34,838 bases of DNA from Desulfobulbaceae bacterium. Its GTDB lineage: Bacteria > Desulfobacterota > Desulfobulbia > Desulfobulbales > Desulfobulbaceae. The position numbers and the translations under genes were made by a program. Below are positions 1 through 9,647 of this stretch, one piece after another. Every line of letters begins with the position of its first letter. Position 1 is the stretch's first letter. Under the pieces are notes generated by a model that was not told the origin of the DNA, ran no database searches, and worked only from the letters and a program-made list of their open reading frames with translations. Location: contig WFUT01000150.1 of assembly GCA_015484845.1 (NCBI GenBank), positions 1-34,838 on the forward strand, given 5' to 3'.

Positions 1-16
1 CTTGAAGTATTCATAT

Positions 17-69
17 ACGCCTGCGCCCTTGATGCCTCGCATCTCCGGCAAAATTGCCAATTGCAGGAT
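17..69 (+). repeat. 53-bp structured dispersed repeat, copy 1
   Basis: This 53-bp element matches 18822-18874 at 51 of 53 positions, and its last 45 bases match 16730-16774 at about 37 of 45. It can fold as a three-way junction. The outer stem is CCTGC 20-24 with GCAGG 63-67. Hairpin A is GATGC 31-35 with GCATC 39-43. Hairpin B is GGCA 47-50 with TGCC 55-58. The two differences from copy 3 (positions 37 and 61) lie in the loop of hairpin A and in the unpaired junction. The element sits in the 107 bp downstream of frdA; nothing else is recognisable in that stretch. Its function is unknown; it could be a REP/MITE-like element or a structured RNA. Confidence 0.75.
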
Positions 70-107
70 TGAGGTGGTATTCTGCAGGCCCGGGCCTCGC
101 CGCCCGC

Positions 108-2025
<1,918 letters not shown>

Positions 2026-2036
<11 letters not shown>

Positions 2037-2439
2037 GGTGTTCTTCTCGGCTGGAATGGGAAAGGGGATTGGCGATCTCGAGGAGATTGCCGTCCGGATC
2101 GCGGAGGTAGACGGACAGGATGGGGCCCCGGGCGCCGGTTCGCTCCACCGGGCCGGCCACGGGGTTGATGTCGTTGGCCCGCAGGTGGCGCAGGATCTCG
2201 GCCATGGGCGTGGCGCTGAGCAGGCAGATGTCGGCCGATCCGGGCAGGGGCGAGGCCGCCCGGGGCAGGATGGTGTCGTCCTGCCGGTGCAGGTTGATCT
2301 TCTGGCTGCCAAAGACCAGGGCCCGGCGCCCTGTACCGAACTCGACGGCCCGCATGCCCAGCACCCGGGTATAGAAACGGCAGGTCGCCTCGATGTCGCG
2401 CACGGTCAGCACCAGGTGATCCAGGGCATTGATCTGCAT
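2026..2439 (-). CDS. VOC (glyoxalase/dioxygenase superfamily) protein
   Basis: This 137-residue protein has the two-module VOC fold. The first module begins [10 protein letters not shown] (H8 is a likely metal ligand) and has FYTRVLGM. The second module ends [12 protein letters not shown], whose final Glu is the usual last metal ligand. VOC proteins include glyoxalase I, methylmalonyl-CoA epimerase and small-molecule resistance enzymes; the substrate here cannot be assigned. It starts 5 bp after the frdC stop codon and overlaps the frdA start by 11 bp, so it is embedded in the fumarate reductase operon and almost certainly co-translated. That position is unusual, and could indicate a metabolite-repair or assembly role linked to the complex (inference). 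Confidence 0.9.
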
Positions 2440-2444
2440 GGCGG

Positions 2445-3098
2445 TCAGGGGCGCAGGTAGCTGCCGGCCACGAGCAGGAGCAGGAGGATGCCGGCAAAGA
2501 CGCCGATGACCGCTGCCCAGCCCAGCCGGGCCAGGACCCGGATGGCCCGGTCATAGCGGGGATGGCTGATGCCCAGGCTCTGGAACAGGGACCAGAAGCC
2601 GTGACTGATGTGCAGGCCGAGGGCTGTCATGCCGATGCCGTAGAGAAGGGTGTAGAGCGGGTTGGACAGGATCGGGGTGACGATGTCGGCAATGGGCCGG
2701 TTGTGGTCGGTAAAATGGAAGTTGGCCAGGTGGAGCAGGAGAAAGGCCAGGATGACAAGGCCCGTCCAGGGCATGGTCCTGGAACCCCAGGTGCGGCCGC
2801 CGGCGCTGCGGTTGATCTCGTAGCGGCCGGGCCGGGCCTTCCTGTTGTCCAGGAAGAGCAGGAGCCCGGTGCCGACGTGGACCAGGAAGACCGCCAGCAG
2901 CATGACCTCGAAGATGTTGACCAGCACGCCCAGGGAATGGAGGTGGCGGGCATAGGAGATGAACGCACTCCGGCCCCAGAAGATGGAGCTGTTGCCCGCG
3001 GCATGGACCAGGAGGAAGCCGCCGAGCAGCAGGCCGGTGGTGGCCATGATATACTTCTTGCCAAGAGAGGATGTACAGGTTTCAATGAACCACGACAT
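2445..3098 (-). CDS. frdC: Fumarate reductase / succinate dehydrogenase cytochrome b558-type subunit
   Basis: This 217-residue integral membrane protein anchors FrdAB and carries electrons between haem and the quinone pool. Five hydrophobic helices are visible at about residues 16-35, 56-82, 111-130, 150-172 and 190-212. The N-terminus (SSLGKKYIMATTGLLL) is typical of the b558 family found in Geobacter. H32, H74, H123 and H163 are positioned as candidate axial ligands for two haems. I chose the ATG at 3098 because family members begin just before this helix; an in-frame ATG at 3161 would add 21 residues. There is no strong Shine-Dalgarno sequence at either. It is the first gene of the operon, and a promoter candidate lies at 3190-3218. 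Confidence 0.93.
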   Translation of the reverse strand: MSWFIETCTSSLGKKYIMATTGLLLGGFLLVHAAGNSSIFWGRSAFISYARHLHSLGVLVNIFEVMLLAVFLVHVGTGLLLFLDNRKARPGRYEINRSAGGRTWGSRTMPWTGLVILAFLLLHLANFHFTDHNRPIADIVTPILSNPLYTLLYGIGMTALGLHISHGFWSLFQSLGISHPRYDRAIRVLARLGWAAVIGVFAGILLLLLVAGSYLRP

Positions 3099-3189
3099 GG
3101 CGATGTTCCGGTTCGATTGCAGGAATGGGGGGTGCCGGTGGACGCTCTGGAGGTCTGCCATGGTCCGCCAGGTACCGGTTGACTGTTGG

Positions 3190-3218
3190 ACTGTATTCTT
3201 TTCAGGTTGCGTTGACAA
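3190..3218 (-). promoter_or_regulatory. Candidate sigma70 promoter for the frdC operon
   Basis: Read on the minus strand, a -35 box TTGTCA (3213-3218, 5 of 6 to consensus) is followed after 17 bp by a -10 box TACAGT (3190-3195, 4 of 6). Transcription would start near 3183, giving a leader of about 85 nt before frdC. The -35 box touches the start codon of the divergent radical SAM gene, so the two transcription units are tightly packed. Confidence 0.45.
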
Positions 3219-4183
3219 TGGCAAAAACGAAAAAAGAGGCCTCCTACCTTGCCCTGCACCGCCGGGGTGAGCTGCGCCGGCGGGCGGCCGAGGCCCGTGT
3301 CCTGCTCTCCCCCTGCCGGCTCTGTCCGCGCCGGTGCGGCGTGGACCGGCTGCGGGGTGAACTCGGGGCCTGCCGGACCGGGGCCCGGGCGCGGCTGGCG
3401 AGCTATGGCCCCCATTTTGGCGAGGAATCACCGCTGGTGGGCAGGAACGGTTCGGGCGCCATCTTCTTTGCCGGCTGCAACCTGCTCTGTGTCTTCTGCC
3501 AGAACGAGGAGATCAGCCATGCCGACACCCTGGGCGATGCGGCACCGGACGCGGCCACCGGCGGGCAACTGGCTGCGGTAATGCTGGACCTGCAGGACAG
3601 GGGATGTCATAATATCAACCTGGTGACCCCGTCGCACGTGGTGCCGCAGATCCTTGAGGCCCTGGCCATTGCCGCAGACGGCCTGCGCCTGCCCCTGGTC
3701 TACAACTCCAGCGGCTATGACGCGGTGGAGACCCTGCGCCTGCTGGACGGCGTGGTTGATATCTACATGCCGGATGTCAAGTTCTGGTCCGATGCCACCG
3801 CGGCCCGTTACACCGGGGTGAAAGACTATGCCACGGTCATGCGCGACGCGGTGCGCGAGATGCACCGCCAGGTGGGCGACCTGGAGCTGGACGACGAGGG
3901 GATCGCCATCCGCGGCCTGCTGGTCCGTCACCTGGTCATGCCCGGCCAGCTCGACGAGACCGCCGCCATCATGCGCTTCCTGGCCGACGAGATATCGCCG
4001 GACACCTATGTCAACGTCATGGACCAGTACCATCCCTGTGCGCGGGCGGCCGATTACCCGGAGATCAACCGCGCCATCACCGCAGACGAGTACCAACAGG
4101 CCAGGGACATGGCCCGCAGGGCCGGCCTGCACCGGCTCGACGAACGGGACTGGGCCGGGCTCTTCCGCCGCCTTGGCCTGTAG
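3218..4183 (+). CDS. PflX-like radical SAM protein (COG1313)
   Basis: This 321-residue protein is related to pyruvate formate-lyase activating enzymes. The radical SAM cluster motif C87-x3-C91-x2-C94 (CNLLCVFC) binds the 4Fe-4S cluster that cleaves SAM. An N-terminal cysteine group (C33, C36, C40, C52) may hold another metal or cluster, as is usual in the PflX group. The PflX family has no firmly established substrate, and no glycyl-radical enzyme gene is nearby. The ATG at 3218 is chosen because the basic, conserved N-terminus (MAKTKKEASY) begins there and the longer upstream frame is low-complexity. It is divergent from frdC with 119 bp between starts, and is followed after 49 bp by the Sel1 protein gene. 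Confidence 0.88.
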   Translation: MAKTKKEASYLALHRRGELRRRAAEARVLLSPCRLCPRRCGVDRLRGELGACRTGARARLASYGPHFGEESPLVGRNGSGAIFFAGCNLLCVFCQNEEISHADTLGDAAPDAATGGQLAAVMLDLQDRGCHNINLVTPSHVVPQILEALAIAADGLRLPLVYNSSGYDAVETLRLLDGVVDIYMPDVKFWSDATAARYTGVKDYATVMRDAVREMHRQVGDLELDDEGIAIRGLLVRHLVMPGQLDETAAIMRFLADEISPDTYVNVMDQYHPCARAADYPEINRAITADEYQQARDMARRAGLHRLDERDWAGLFRRLGL

Positions 4184-4232
4184 GCCGACAGCCGGAAATC
4201 AGCGCCAGCCATGCTGGGCGAATCGGAGTTTC

Positions 4233-5075
4233 ATGCAACAACCATCCTCTCTCCCATCCCGCTTTTGGCCCGTTCCGATCATCCTGGCCGTGGTTCTGTT
4301 CGCCGGGATCACGGCGGCCGGGGCAGCCCCTGTGCCGGTCCCGGACCGGACCGCCGATATACAGCAGCTCATGGTCCAGGCCTACCGCTACTATACCGGC
4401 TTCGGGGCGCCGCTCTCCCGTGCCCGGGCCCTGAAACTCTATCTCCAGGCAGCGGAACTGGGTGATGCCGAGGCCCAGTTCATCGTTGCCGGCATGTACT
4501 ACCGCGGCCTGGGCACGGAAAAGGACCAGCGGCAGGCCTTCAAGTGGTTCCTGCGCGCCGCCGAACACGGTCGCTACACGGCCAGGTCCCTGACCATCAT
4601 CGGCTCCATGTACCTGCGCGGAACAGGGGTGCCCCAGAACTACATGGAGGCGAAAAAATGGCTCGAACTGGCGGTGAAAAAGGGCAGTGTCCGGGCCATG
4701 AGCGATCTCGCCTTCATCTACTACAATGGCCTGACCGGGAAAAAGGATTTCAGGCGCGCCCTGGCGCTCTACCGGGAGGCGGCCCTGCAGGGTGATATCC
4801 AGGCCCAGTACAACGTGGGCCTCATGTATGCCAACGGCATCGGCACGCCGGTGGACACGGTCCGTGCCTATGCCTGGTACAGCCTGGCCGCCAGCCAGGG
4901 CAACACCATGGCCTCGGTTGCCCGCAACTCGCTCATGCCCGCCATGAACTGGCAGGATCTTACCCGGGCCCAGGCCCTGTCGGTCCGGCTCTACCAGGAG
5001 GTGGAACAGAACCGGGAAAAGCGGCAGGCAGAAGAGCAGGAGGAGGACAGCGGCAAGGGAGGAACAACGCCGTAA
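4233..5075 (+). CDS. Secreted Sel1-repeat (TPR-like) protein
   Basis: This 280-residue protein has an N-terminal signal peptide: a hydrophobic core at about residues 14-28, with probable cleavage near AGA-AP around residue 31. Four to five Sel1-like repeats of about 36 residues follow. They are recognised by motifs such as DAEAQFIVAGMYYRGLG, GSMYLRGTGVPQNYMEAKKW, AQYNVGLMYANGIGTP and AYAWYSLAASQGN. Sel1 repeats are helical scaffolds for protein-protein contacts; a periplasmic adaptor role is likely, partner unknown. The C-terminus is charged (QNREKRQAEEQEED) and possibly disordered. It ends 9 bp before the convergent TauE-like gene. Confidence 0.9.
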   Translation: MQQPSSLPSRFWPVPIILAVVLFAGITAAGAAPVPVPDRTADIQQLMVQAYRYYTGFGAPLSRARALKLYLQAAELGDAEAQFIVAGMYYRGLGTEKDQRQAFKWFLRAAEHGRYTARSLTIIGSMYLRGTGVPQNYMEAKKWLELAVKKGSVRAMSDLAFIYYNGLTGKKDFRRALALYREAALQGDIQAQYNVGLMYANGIGTPVDTVRAYAWYSLAASQGNTMASVARNSLMPAMNWQDLTRAQALSVRLYQEVEQNREKRQAEEQEEDSGKGGTTP

Positions 5076-5084
5076 CAGGGGAGA

Positions 5085-5783
5085 TCAGAAGATGAGCCTG
5101 GCCGTGTAGCCGGCCATCACGGTCCAGAAGAGGGCGGCATAGGAACGTTCCCCGATCTCCTCGTTGATCAGTCGGCCCAGGTAGACGGCAAACGGCATGA
5201 TGAGCACCGCGGAAACCAGGATGGTGAGCGTGGTGGAGTTGACCAGCGAGGAGCGGATAAAGATCGAGGACTTGACCGCGTCTCCGGCCAGGGAGACGAT
5301 GGAGGCGGCGCCGACAAACTGCATCCGCTCCAGGTTGAGACTGCGCAGGGCCACGCCCTTCAGCGGGCCGGAGGTGCCGGAAAAGCCGGAAAAGGCCCCG
5401 GCGAAGAAGGCGAGAACCAGGGCCATGATCCGCCGGGCCGCGAACCACCGGCGGGACTCGACCAGGAAGCTGAGGGTGAAACTGACAACCACGGCCACGT
5501 CCACCCACCGTTCCGGCACCGCCACCATCAGGCCGGCGCCCAGCCCGGCCCCGGCCATGGTCAGGAGCAGGACGCCCAGGGCCGCCTTCAGGGGGATGGT
5601 CTGCCGGTAGGCCCAGACCTTGAAGACATTGTTGATGCCCAGGAGCAGGGCGGCAATGGCAATGCCCTCCTTGGAACCGAGGAGCAGCGACATGGCCGGC
5701 ACCAGGATGAGCGAACCGCCCAGGCCGGCCGAGGCCGACAGGGTAAACGAGAGGCTCGCCACGATGAGCGCCAGGACGATCAA
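5085..5783 (-). CDS. TauE/SafE-family membrane permease
   Basis: This 232-residue, very hydrophobic protein has about seven or eight membrane segments. The family hallmark SAGLGGSLILVPAM follows the first segment, and a second-half counterpart (GAFSGFSGTSGPLKG) shows the internal duplication typical of TauE/SafE permeases. Members export sulfite, sulfoacetate or other small organic anions, but substrate cannot be predicted. The start is a TTG at 5783, chosen because GGGGAG lies 8 bp upstream and no in-frame ATG fits. It is the last of five consecutive minus-strand genes (38 bp after the 105-residue protein), so it may transport something linked to that cluster, though the link is only positional. 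Confidence 0.85.
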   Translation of the reverse strand: MIVLALIVASLSFTLSASAGLGGSLILVPAMSLLLGSKEGIAIAALLLGINNVFKVWAYRQTIPLKAALGVLLLTMAGAGLGAGLMVAVPERWVDVAVVVSFTLSFLVESRRWFAARRIMALVLAFFAGAFSGFSGTSGPLKGVALRSLNLERMQFVGAASIVSLAGDAVKSSIFIRSSLVNSTTLTILVSAVLIMPFAVYLGRLINEEIGERSYAALFWTVMAGYTARLIF

Positions 5784-5821
5784 TGCCGCTTCTCCCCGGA
5801 TACGGGCAGGGCTGCCGGCAT

Positions 5822-6139
5822 CTACTCGATCTCGGGTGCGGCGCCCGCCGAGATCCCGCCTGCGGCCTCGCCGGCCCGGACAATGGCCTCCTCCCGGGCA
5901 GCCAGGTCCGTCTCCGTCTCCGGTCCGGCTGCCGCACCCGCATCGGCCGGCAGGCCCTGCGGCTCCCCTGCCTCCTCCTCCATGACCAGCGCCGCCGGCC
6001 CGGCGTCCAGGGGCTCTGCCCCGGCCCAGGGCGCGGTCTCGACAGTGTCCGCCTCGCCGGCGGTGTTCCCTGTTGCGCCGGGTTGTGTGGTGGTGATGGT
6101 TCCCTTTTCCTCTGCGTCGATTTCGATGATGATTCTCAT
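5822..6139 (-). CDS. Small acidic Ala/Glu/Pro-rich protein of unknown function
   Basis: This 105-residue protein begins with a short ordered-looking strand (MRIIIEIDAEEKGTITTT) and continues as an acidic, low-complexity Ala/Gly/Glu/Pro segment that is probably disordered. There is no signal peptide or membrane segment. The start is supported by AGGGGAAGCC just before the ATG. It lies 8 bp downstream of the 85-residue domain protein, so the two are very likely co-translated. I do not recognise a family. The acidic linker composition resembles residues 75-115 of the large propeller protein two genes upstream, which may reflect a common environment rather than homology. Confidence 0.7.
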   Translation of the reverse strand: MRIIIEIDAEEKGTITTTQPGATGNTAGEADTVETAPWAGAEPLDAGPAALVMEEEAGEPQGLPADAGAAAGPETETDLAAREEAIVRAGEAAGGISAGAAPEIE

Positions 6140-6147
6140 GGCTTCCC

Positions 6148-6405
6148 CTAGCTGTTCATGATCGTGTAGCGGCCTTCGAATCGCACCTGCCTGTCGGTCA
6201 GGTTCTTGACCGTGATCCAGTAGGTGCAGCGGTTCGACTCGGCCCGTTCCACGGCCACGTCCCAGTCGAGCTGCGGCGCGCCCCGGCGCGGGGACGTCGG
6301 CATCATGCACCAGTGCACGTGCCAGCCCGCATACCAGTTAAAGGTGAACCAGCGCTGGCTCTGCCTCGGGCCGATGGTTCCTGTCCACTGTACTCCTGTT
6401 CTCAT
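6148..6405 (-). CDS. Stand-alone copy of the propeller protein's C-terminal domain
   Basis: This 85-residue protein is a single-domain paralogue of residues about 763-844 of the neighbouring propeller protein. Starting at QWTG, about 57 of 80 aligned residues are identical. Shared stretches include RWFTFNW, RRGAPQL, WDVAVERA, TYWITV, NLTD and VRFEGRY. Alternating hydrophobic and aromatic residues suggest a small beta-sandwich rich in Trp. The ATG at 6405 is chosen because AGGAG lies 6 bp upstream; an earlier in-frame ATG at 6432 lacks this. There is no signal peptide. I cannot name the domain family. Its tandem arrangement with the larger gene suggests a binding module produced both fused and free. 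Confidence 0.85.
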   Translation of the reverse strand: MRTGVQWTGTIGPRQSQRWFTFNWYAGWHVHWCMMPTSPRRGAPQLDWDVAVERAESNRCTYWITVKNLTDRQVRFEGRYTIMNS

Positions 6406-6453
6406 GGTGTTCTCCTGTGTAAAAGGTATCACCTCGATTCTGCGATTGGCAAT

Positions 6454-8988
6454 TCAGTGAAAGCTGAGAATGCAGTAACGGCCTTCGAACCGGACAGTGG
6501 TGTCTGTCAGGTTCCTGACCGTGATCCAGTAGGTTACATGCTCGGCATCCGCCCGTTCCACGGCCACGTCCCAGGTCAGTTGCGGTGCGCCCCGGCGCAC
6601 GCTGGTCGGCATCACGGTCCAGACCATGTGCCAGGTCGCCGGCCAGTTGAAGGTGAACCAGCGCCGTGACTGGCGCGGCCCGAGGCTGCCGGTCCATTGC
6701 CGGCCGCAGATGGGCCTGGCCAGGGGACCGTTGACGTCGATCTCCCAGACGCCGCGGTTCCTGGTGCCGGCCCTGAGGACGCGTGCCAGGGGATGGTAGA
6801 GCAGGTCCGCCACCAGGACGTTGGGCAGGCCGTTGGCAAAAGGCCGCCAGTTGACCCCGCCGTTGAAGGACTGGTAGACCCCCACGTCCGCCGCCACCCA
6901 GACCCGGTTGGCATTGCCCGGGTCCACCTCGACGGCGTTGACGGGCAGGCCGGGCAGACCGTCCGTGCGGTCCGTCCATGTCGAGCCGCCGTCATCGGAC
7001 CGGAAGACCCGGCCACCCCCCAGGCTGGAACTGGTTGCCCACAGCCGGTTGGTGTTGCGCGGATGGGCGTGCAGGTCGCTGATCCAGGCGGTTCGCGGCC
7101 GGGTCAGCTCTGTTGCCGCGCTCCAGGCCCCGCGCCGCCAGCGAATGCGGAAGATGCGGCCGTCGGTGGTGCCGACAAAGACCAGGTCCGGCGTGGGCAT
7201 GTGCATGGCGCTGGCAACGGGATTGCCGGCCAGGGCGATCTCTGTCCAGGTGGCGCCGTTGTCCCGGGAGATGAACACGCTCTGGCCCGCCTGGGCGATG
7301 GTGTTGCCCCTGCCCTCCATGGGCGGGTAGAACAGGGCCCGGTAGCCCGGCCGGTTGCGGCCGTTCTGGATAAAGCCGCCCCAGGTGTCGCCCCGGTTGT
7401 CGGAGCGCTGCAGGCCCATGCCATAATAGGAGTGGAAGACAGAGTCCGGGTTGATGGAGTTGACGGCGCAGTCGCCGCCGTCGCCGTCGGCGATATGGTC
7501 CCAGACCGGGCCGCCGCGGAAGCGGATGGTGCCGTTGTCCTGGGTGCCGCCCATGAGCCAGCGGTAGGATCCGGGATCCTGGGCAATGTATTCCATCTCG
7601 GTGATGGCGAGATTGGTGTTGAGCGACCTCCAGGAGATGCCCCGGTCCGTGGAGCGGTACAGGCCGCCGTCATTGCCGATGTAGACGATGGCCGGGTTGG
7701 TGGGGTCAAAGGCGATGGCATGCTGGTCCGGGTGGATGGAATCACCCGAGGTCTTTGACGAGATATTGGTCCATGTCCAGGTCCCGCCCGACAGGTCTCC
7801 CCGGTGGGCGTGGATGGCGCCCAGGTAGACCTGGCCTTCGCGGTCCGGGGCGGCGGCGACGAACCAGTCGTACCATGCCTGGCCGGTGGAGAGGTCCGAG
7901 GGCGTGGCCAGGCGGTGCCAGACGCCGCGGCCGTCGCGTCGGTACAGGTAGGCCCTGTCGCCGGAGGCCCCGAAGGCGTAGGCGATCTCCGGCCTGGCGC
8001 GGACATGGTCCACTGCCAGCCGGTTCCAGGCCGAGGGCGCGCCGGGCAGGGCCACGGCGGCCCAGGTCTGGCCGTTGTTGGTCGAGACCTTGAGCCCGTC
8101 GGAGGATGCGGCCAGGATCTCCGGCGAATCGCCGCCGGCCCTGGAGATCTTCCAGGTCTTCTGCGAGCGGCGGCGCGTCCAGCTCCGGCCGCTGTCCGTT
8201 GACTTGTAGAGTCCGCCCGTGGTGGCGGCGAGCAGGTTGGTCGTGTTGTCTGGATCAATACTGATATCGTAGACCCCCTGGCCGACAAAGGGGGCGTCGG
8301 CGAGCAGGGACCAGGTGGCGCCGCCGTTGGTCGAGCGCAGCAGGCCGGCGCCGAGGCGGGCGTAGAAGTTGCCCTCGCCGGTGCCGGCGTAGACGATACT
8401 GGTGGAAACCGGATCAAAGGCAATGGCACCGGTTGCCAGGGTTGCCATGCGGTCGGTGCGGGGCGACCAGCTGCGGCCGGTGTTTCTGCTCTCCCAGATG
8501 CCGCCGGCCGCTGCCCCGCAGAGGATGTGACCGGGGCTGGCCGGATCAATGGCAATGGCGGCAACACGACCGGAGACATCGATGCGTTTTGAACCGTAGG
8601 TCTGGCCCTTGGGGATCCGCACCGGTCCCAGGGGACGCCACCTGGGCGGCGGCGCCGCCGGAGGAGCCGGGGCCGGGGATGGTGCGGCCGTCTCTTCCGC
8701 GCCGCCTTCTTCAACGTCGCTTTCGGCAGCGCCACCCTCTTCCAGGGCCCTGGCGCCTTCGATGTAGAGCCGGGCGATATCCTCGCCGGTCAGTTTTTTC
8801 CCTTTTTCCTTTTTTTCCTCCCCTGCTTCCCCGGGCTCGATCTCCCGGGCAAAGGAGGCCATCTCGATGCCCCGCTGCTCTTCAAAGAGCTGCAGGCGCC
8901 TGAGGACCTTGCCCCCCGGTCCCCTGTAGATCGGCTTACCGCGCATGGTTTCGTCAATGGCGTCCTGTACGTCTCTCGGCAGTCTCAT
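6454..8988 (-). CDS. Asp-box (BNR/sortilin-like) beta-propeller protein with C-terminal Trp-rich domain
   Basis: This 844-residue protein has three parts. Residues 1-115 are charged and then Ala/Pro-rich (probably a flexible linker) and begin MRLPRDVQDAI. Residues about 118-760 carry at least nine Asp-box motifs (for example NTGRSWSP, NGGATWSL, DSGRSWTR, DRGISWRS, DNGATWTE, DGGSTWTD) between recurring DPxxxxxxxAG turns. This is the pattern of sortilin/VPS10-like or exo-alpha-sialidase-like propellers. Residues about 763-844 are the Trp-rich domain duplicated by the next gene. Strikingly there is no signal peptide, although such propellers are usually exported. No sialidase catalytic set is evident, so an enzymatic role is not supported; a binding or scaffold role is more likely. 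AGGAGG lies 7 bp before the ATG. Confidence 0.85.
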   Translation of the reverse strand: MRLPRDVQDAIDETMRGKPIYRGPGGKVLRRLQLFEEQRGIEMASFAREIEPGEAGEEKKEKGKKLTGEDIARLYIEGARALEEGGAAESDVEEGGAEETAAPSPAPAPPAAPPPRWRPLGPVRIPKGQTYGSKRIDVSGRVAAIAIDPASPGHILCGAAAGGIWESRNTGRSWSPRTDRMATLATGAIAFDPVSTSIVYAGTGEGNFYARLGAGLLRSTNGGATWSLLADAPFVGQGVYDISIDPDNTTNLLAATTGGLYKSTDSGRSWTRRRSQKTWKISRAGGDSPEILAASSDGLKVSTNNGQTWAAVALPGAPSAWNRLAVDHVRARPEIAYAFGASGDRAYLYRRDGRGVWHRLATPSDLSTGQAWYDWFVAAAPDREGQVYLGAIHAHRGDLSGGTWTWTNISSKTSGDSIHPDQHAIAFDPTNPAIVYIGNDGGLYRSTDRGISWRSLNTNLAITEMEYIAQDPGSYRWLMGGTQDNGTIRFRGGPVWDHIADGDGGDCAVNSINPDSVFHSYYGMGLQRSDNRGDTWGGFIQNGRNRPGYRALFYPPMEGRGNTIAQAGQSVFISRDNGATWTEIALAGNPVASAMHMPTPDLVFVGTTDGRIFRIRWRRGAWSAATELTRPRTAWISDLHAHPRNTNRLWATSSSLGGGRVFRSDDGGSTWTDRTDGLPGLPVNAVEVDPGNANRVWVAADVGVYQSFNGGVNWRPFANGLPNVLVADLLYHPLARVLRAGTRNRGVWEIDVNGPLARPICGRQWTGSLGPRQSRRWFTFNWPATWHMVWTVMPTSVRRGAPQLTWDVAVERADAEHVTYWITVRNLTDTTVRFEGRYCILSFH

Positions 8989-9018
8989 GCGATACCCTCC
9001 TGTGGTGTGGCGTGCGTC

Positions 9019-9240
9019 TTACCGGCTGTCAGGATCCTCCTCCCCGCGTCCCTTCCCGGGCAGAGGCGGCTGCGGCCCCTCTTTTTCCGGCCCGGCCGGC
9101 TGCTTTCTGCCGCGCTCCGGCGCATCGGCCGGCTGGCCGGCATCCTTGTCCACCGCTCTCCTGGCCTCTTCGAACTGGCGCAGCCGCTCTGCCGCCTTGT
9201 CTTTCGGGCCGTTTTCCATCTCGTTCGGAAGTCTGACCAT
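9019..9240 (-). CDS. Small charged protein, possible relative of the propeller protein N-terminus
   Basis: This 73-residue hydrophilic protein begins MVRLPNEMENG, has a probable helix (DKAAERLRQFEEARRAVDK), then a Pro/Gly/Lys/Glu-rich tail. The RLP start and the RLRQFEEAR stretch resemble RLP and RRLQLFEEQR in the first 40 residues of the downstream propeller protein, so the two may share an N-terminal module (weak similarity). The ATG at 9240 is preceded by AGGTGAT; an in-frame ATG near 9339 would add about 33 residues but has no ribosome-binding site. It is the first gene of the minus-strand cluster, 30 bp before the propeller gene. Function unknown. Confidence 0.65.
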   Translation of the reverse strand: MVRLPNEMENGPKDKAAERLRQFEEARRAVDKDAGQPADAPERGRKQPAGPEKEGPQPPLPGKGRGEEDPDSR

Positions 9241-9320
9241 ATCACCTGTCCCCCTGGCATCGGCGCCGGGCATGGCCGTGGACGCCGCCTGGTCCTTTGC
9301 CTTCAGGATATCCACAACGT

Positions 9321-9363
9321 GGTAACAAAACGGTAACATCCACGGAAATTTTTCGGAAAAATT
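9321..9363 (-). promoter_or_regulatory. 11-bp-spaced direct repeat and AT-rich palindrome upstream of the propeller cluster
   Basis: GGTAACA occurs at 9321-9327 and again at 9332-9338, exactly 11 bp apart, the spacing typical of OmpR/PhoB-type response-regulator sites. Next to it is a palindrome with arms AATTTTTC (9347-9354) and GAAAAATT (9356-9363) around one base. Both lie about 80-125 bp upstream of the 73-residue gene. No regulator can be named. If the longer start of that gene were used, the direct repeat would be coding. Confidence 0.35.
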
Positions 9364-9480
9364 GTTGCCGGCAGGGCACGGGGTCATCCGTTGTCCCGGG
9401 CAGGACAGCCGCCGTCCGGGTGGGTCGGCGCCGTGCGTGGCAGGGAAGGGGAGGGGGAAACAGGGCAGGGATGTCTTTTC

Positions 9481-9508
9481 TTGACTCTGGCAGGAAACGT
9501 AGTAACTT
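9481..9508 (+). promoter_or_regulatory. Weak candidate promoter for hpnA
   Basis: A good -35 box TTGACT (9481-9486) is followed after 16 bp by a poor -10 box TAACTT (9503-9508). It would give a leader of roughly 130 nt before the hpnA ATG. Confidence 0.3.
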
Positions 9509-9647
9509 GGTGCCGCATGCGGGGAGTCGGTATCCCTGCGCAGCATGAGTGGAGGCAAGCCATGGAAATCCGAACAGAACACGGAAGGCGGCACAGCGGG
9601 CGGCACAGGGCCGCGGCCTGCCGGCCGTCACCTTCCGCTTCCCTGGT

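Larger units (their letters stand above)
9241..9647. other. Divergent intergenic region between the propeller cluster and hpnA
   Basis: About 407 bp with no convincing gene. It holds a direct repeat and palindrome on the cluster side (9321-9363), a possible plus-strand promoter (9481-9508), and G/C-rich sequence between them. No clear Shine-Dalgarno sequence precedes the hpnA ATG. Confidence 0.6.

Noticed and set aside
17-69. Reading the 53-bp repeat as a short conserved peptide
   Set aside because: The differences between copies 1 and 3 are synonymous on either strand, but the frames diverge or stop right after the element and copy 2 does not keep the peptide; the stem-preserving pattern explains the data better.
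17-69. A sigma-54 promoter within the repeat (GGCA and TTGC elements)
   Set aside because: The distance between the GG and GC elements is 7 or 14 bases rather than the required 10.
6454-8988. Calling the propeller protein a sialidase
   Set aside because: Asp-box motifs are shared by many non-enzymatic propellers, and I could not identify the arginine triad or other catalytic residues.
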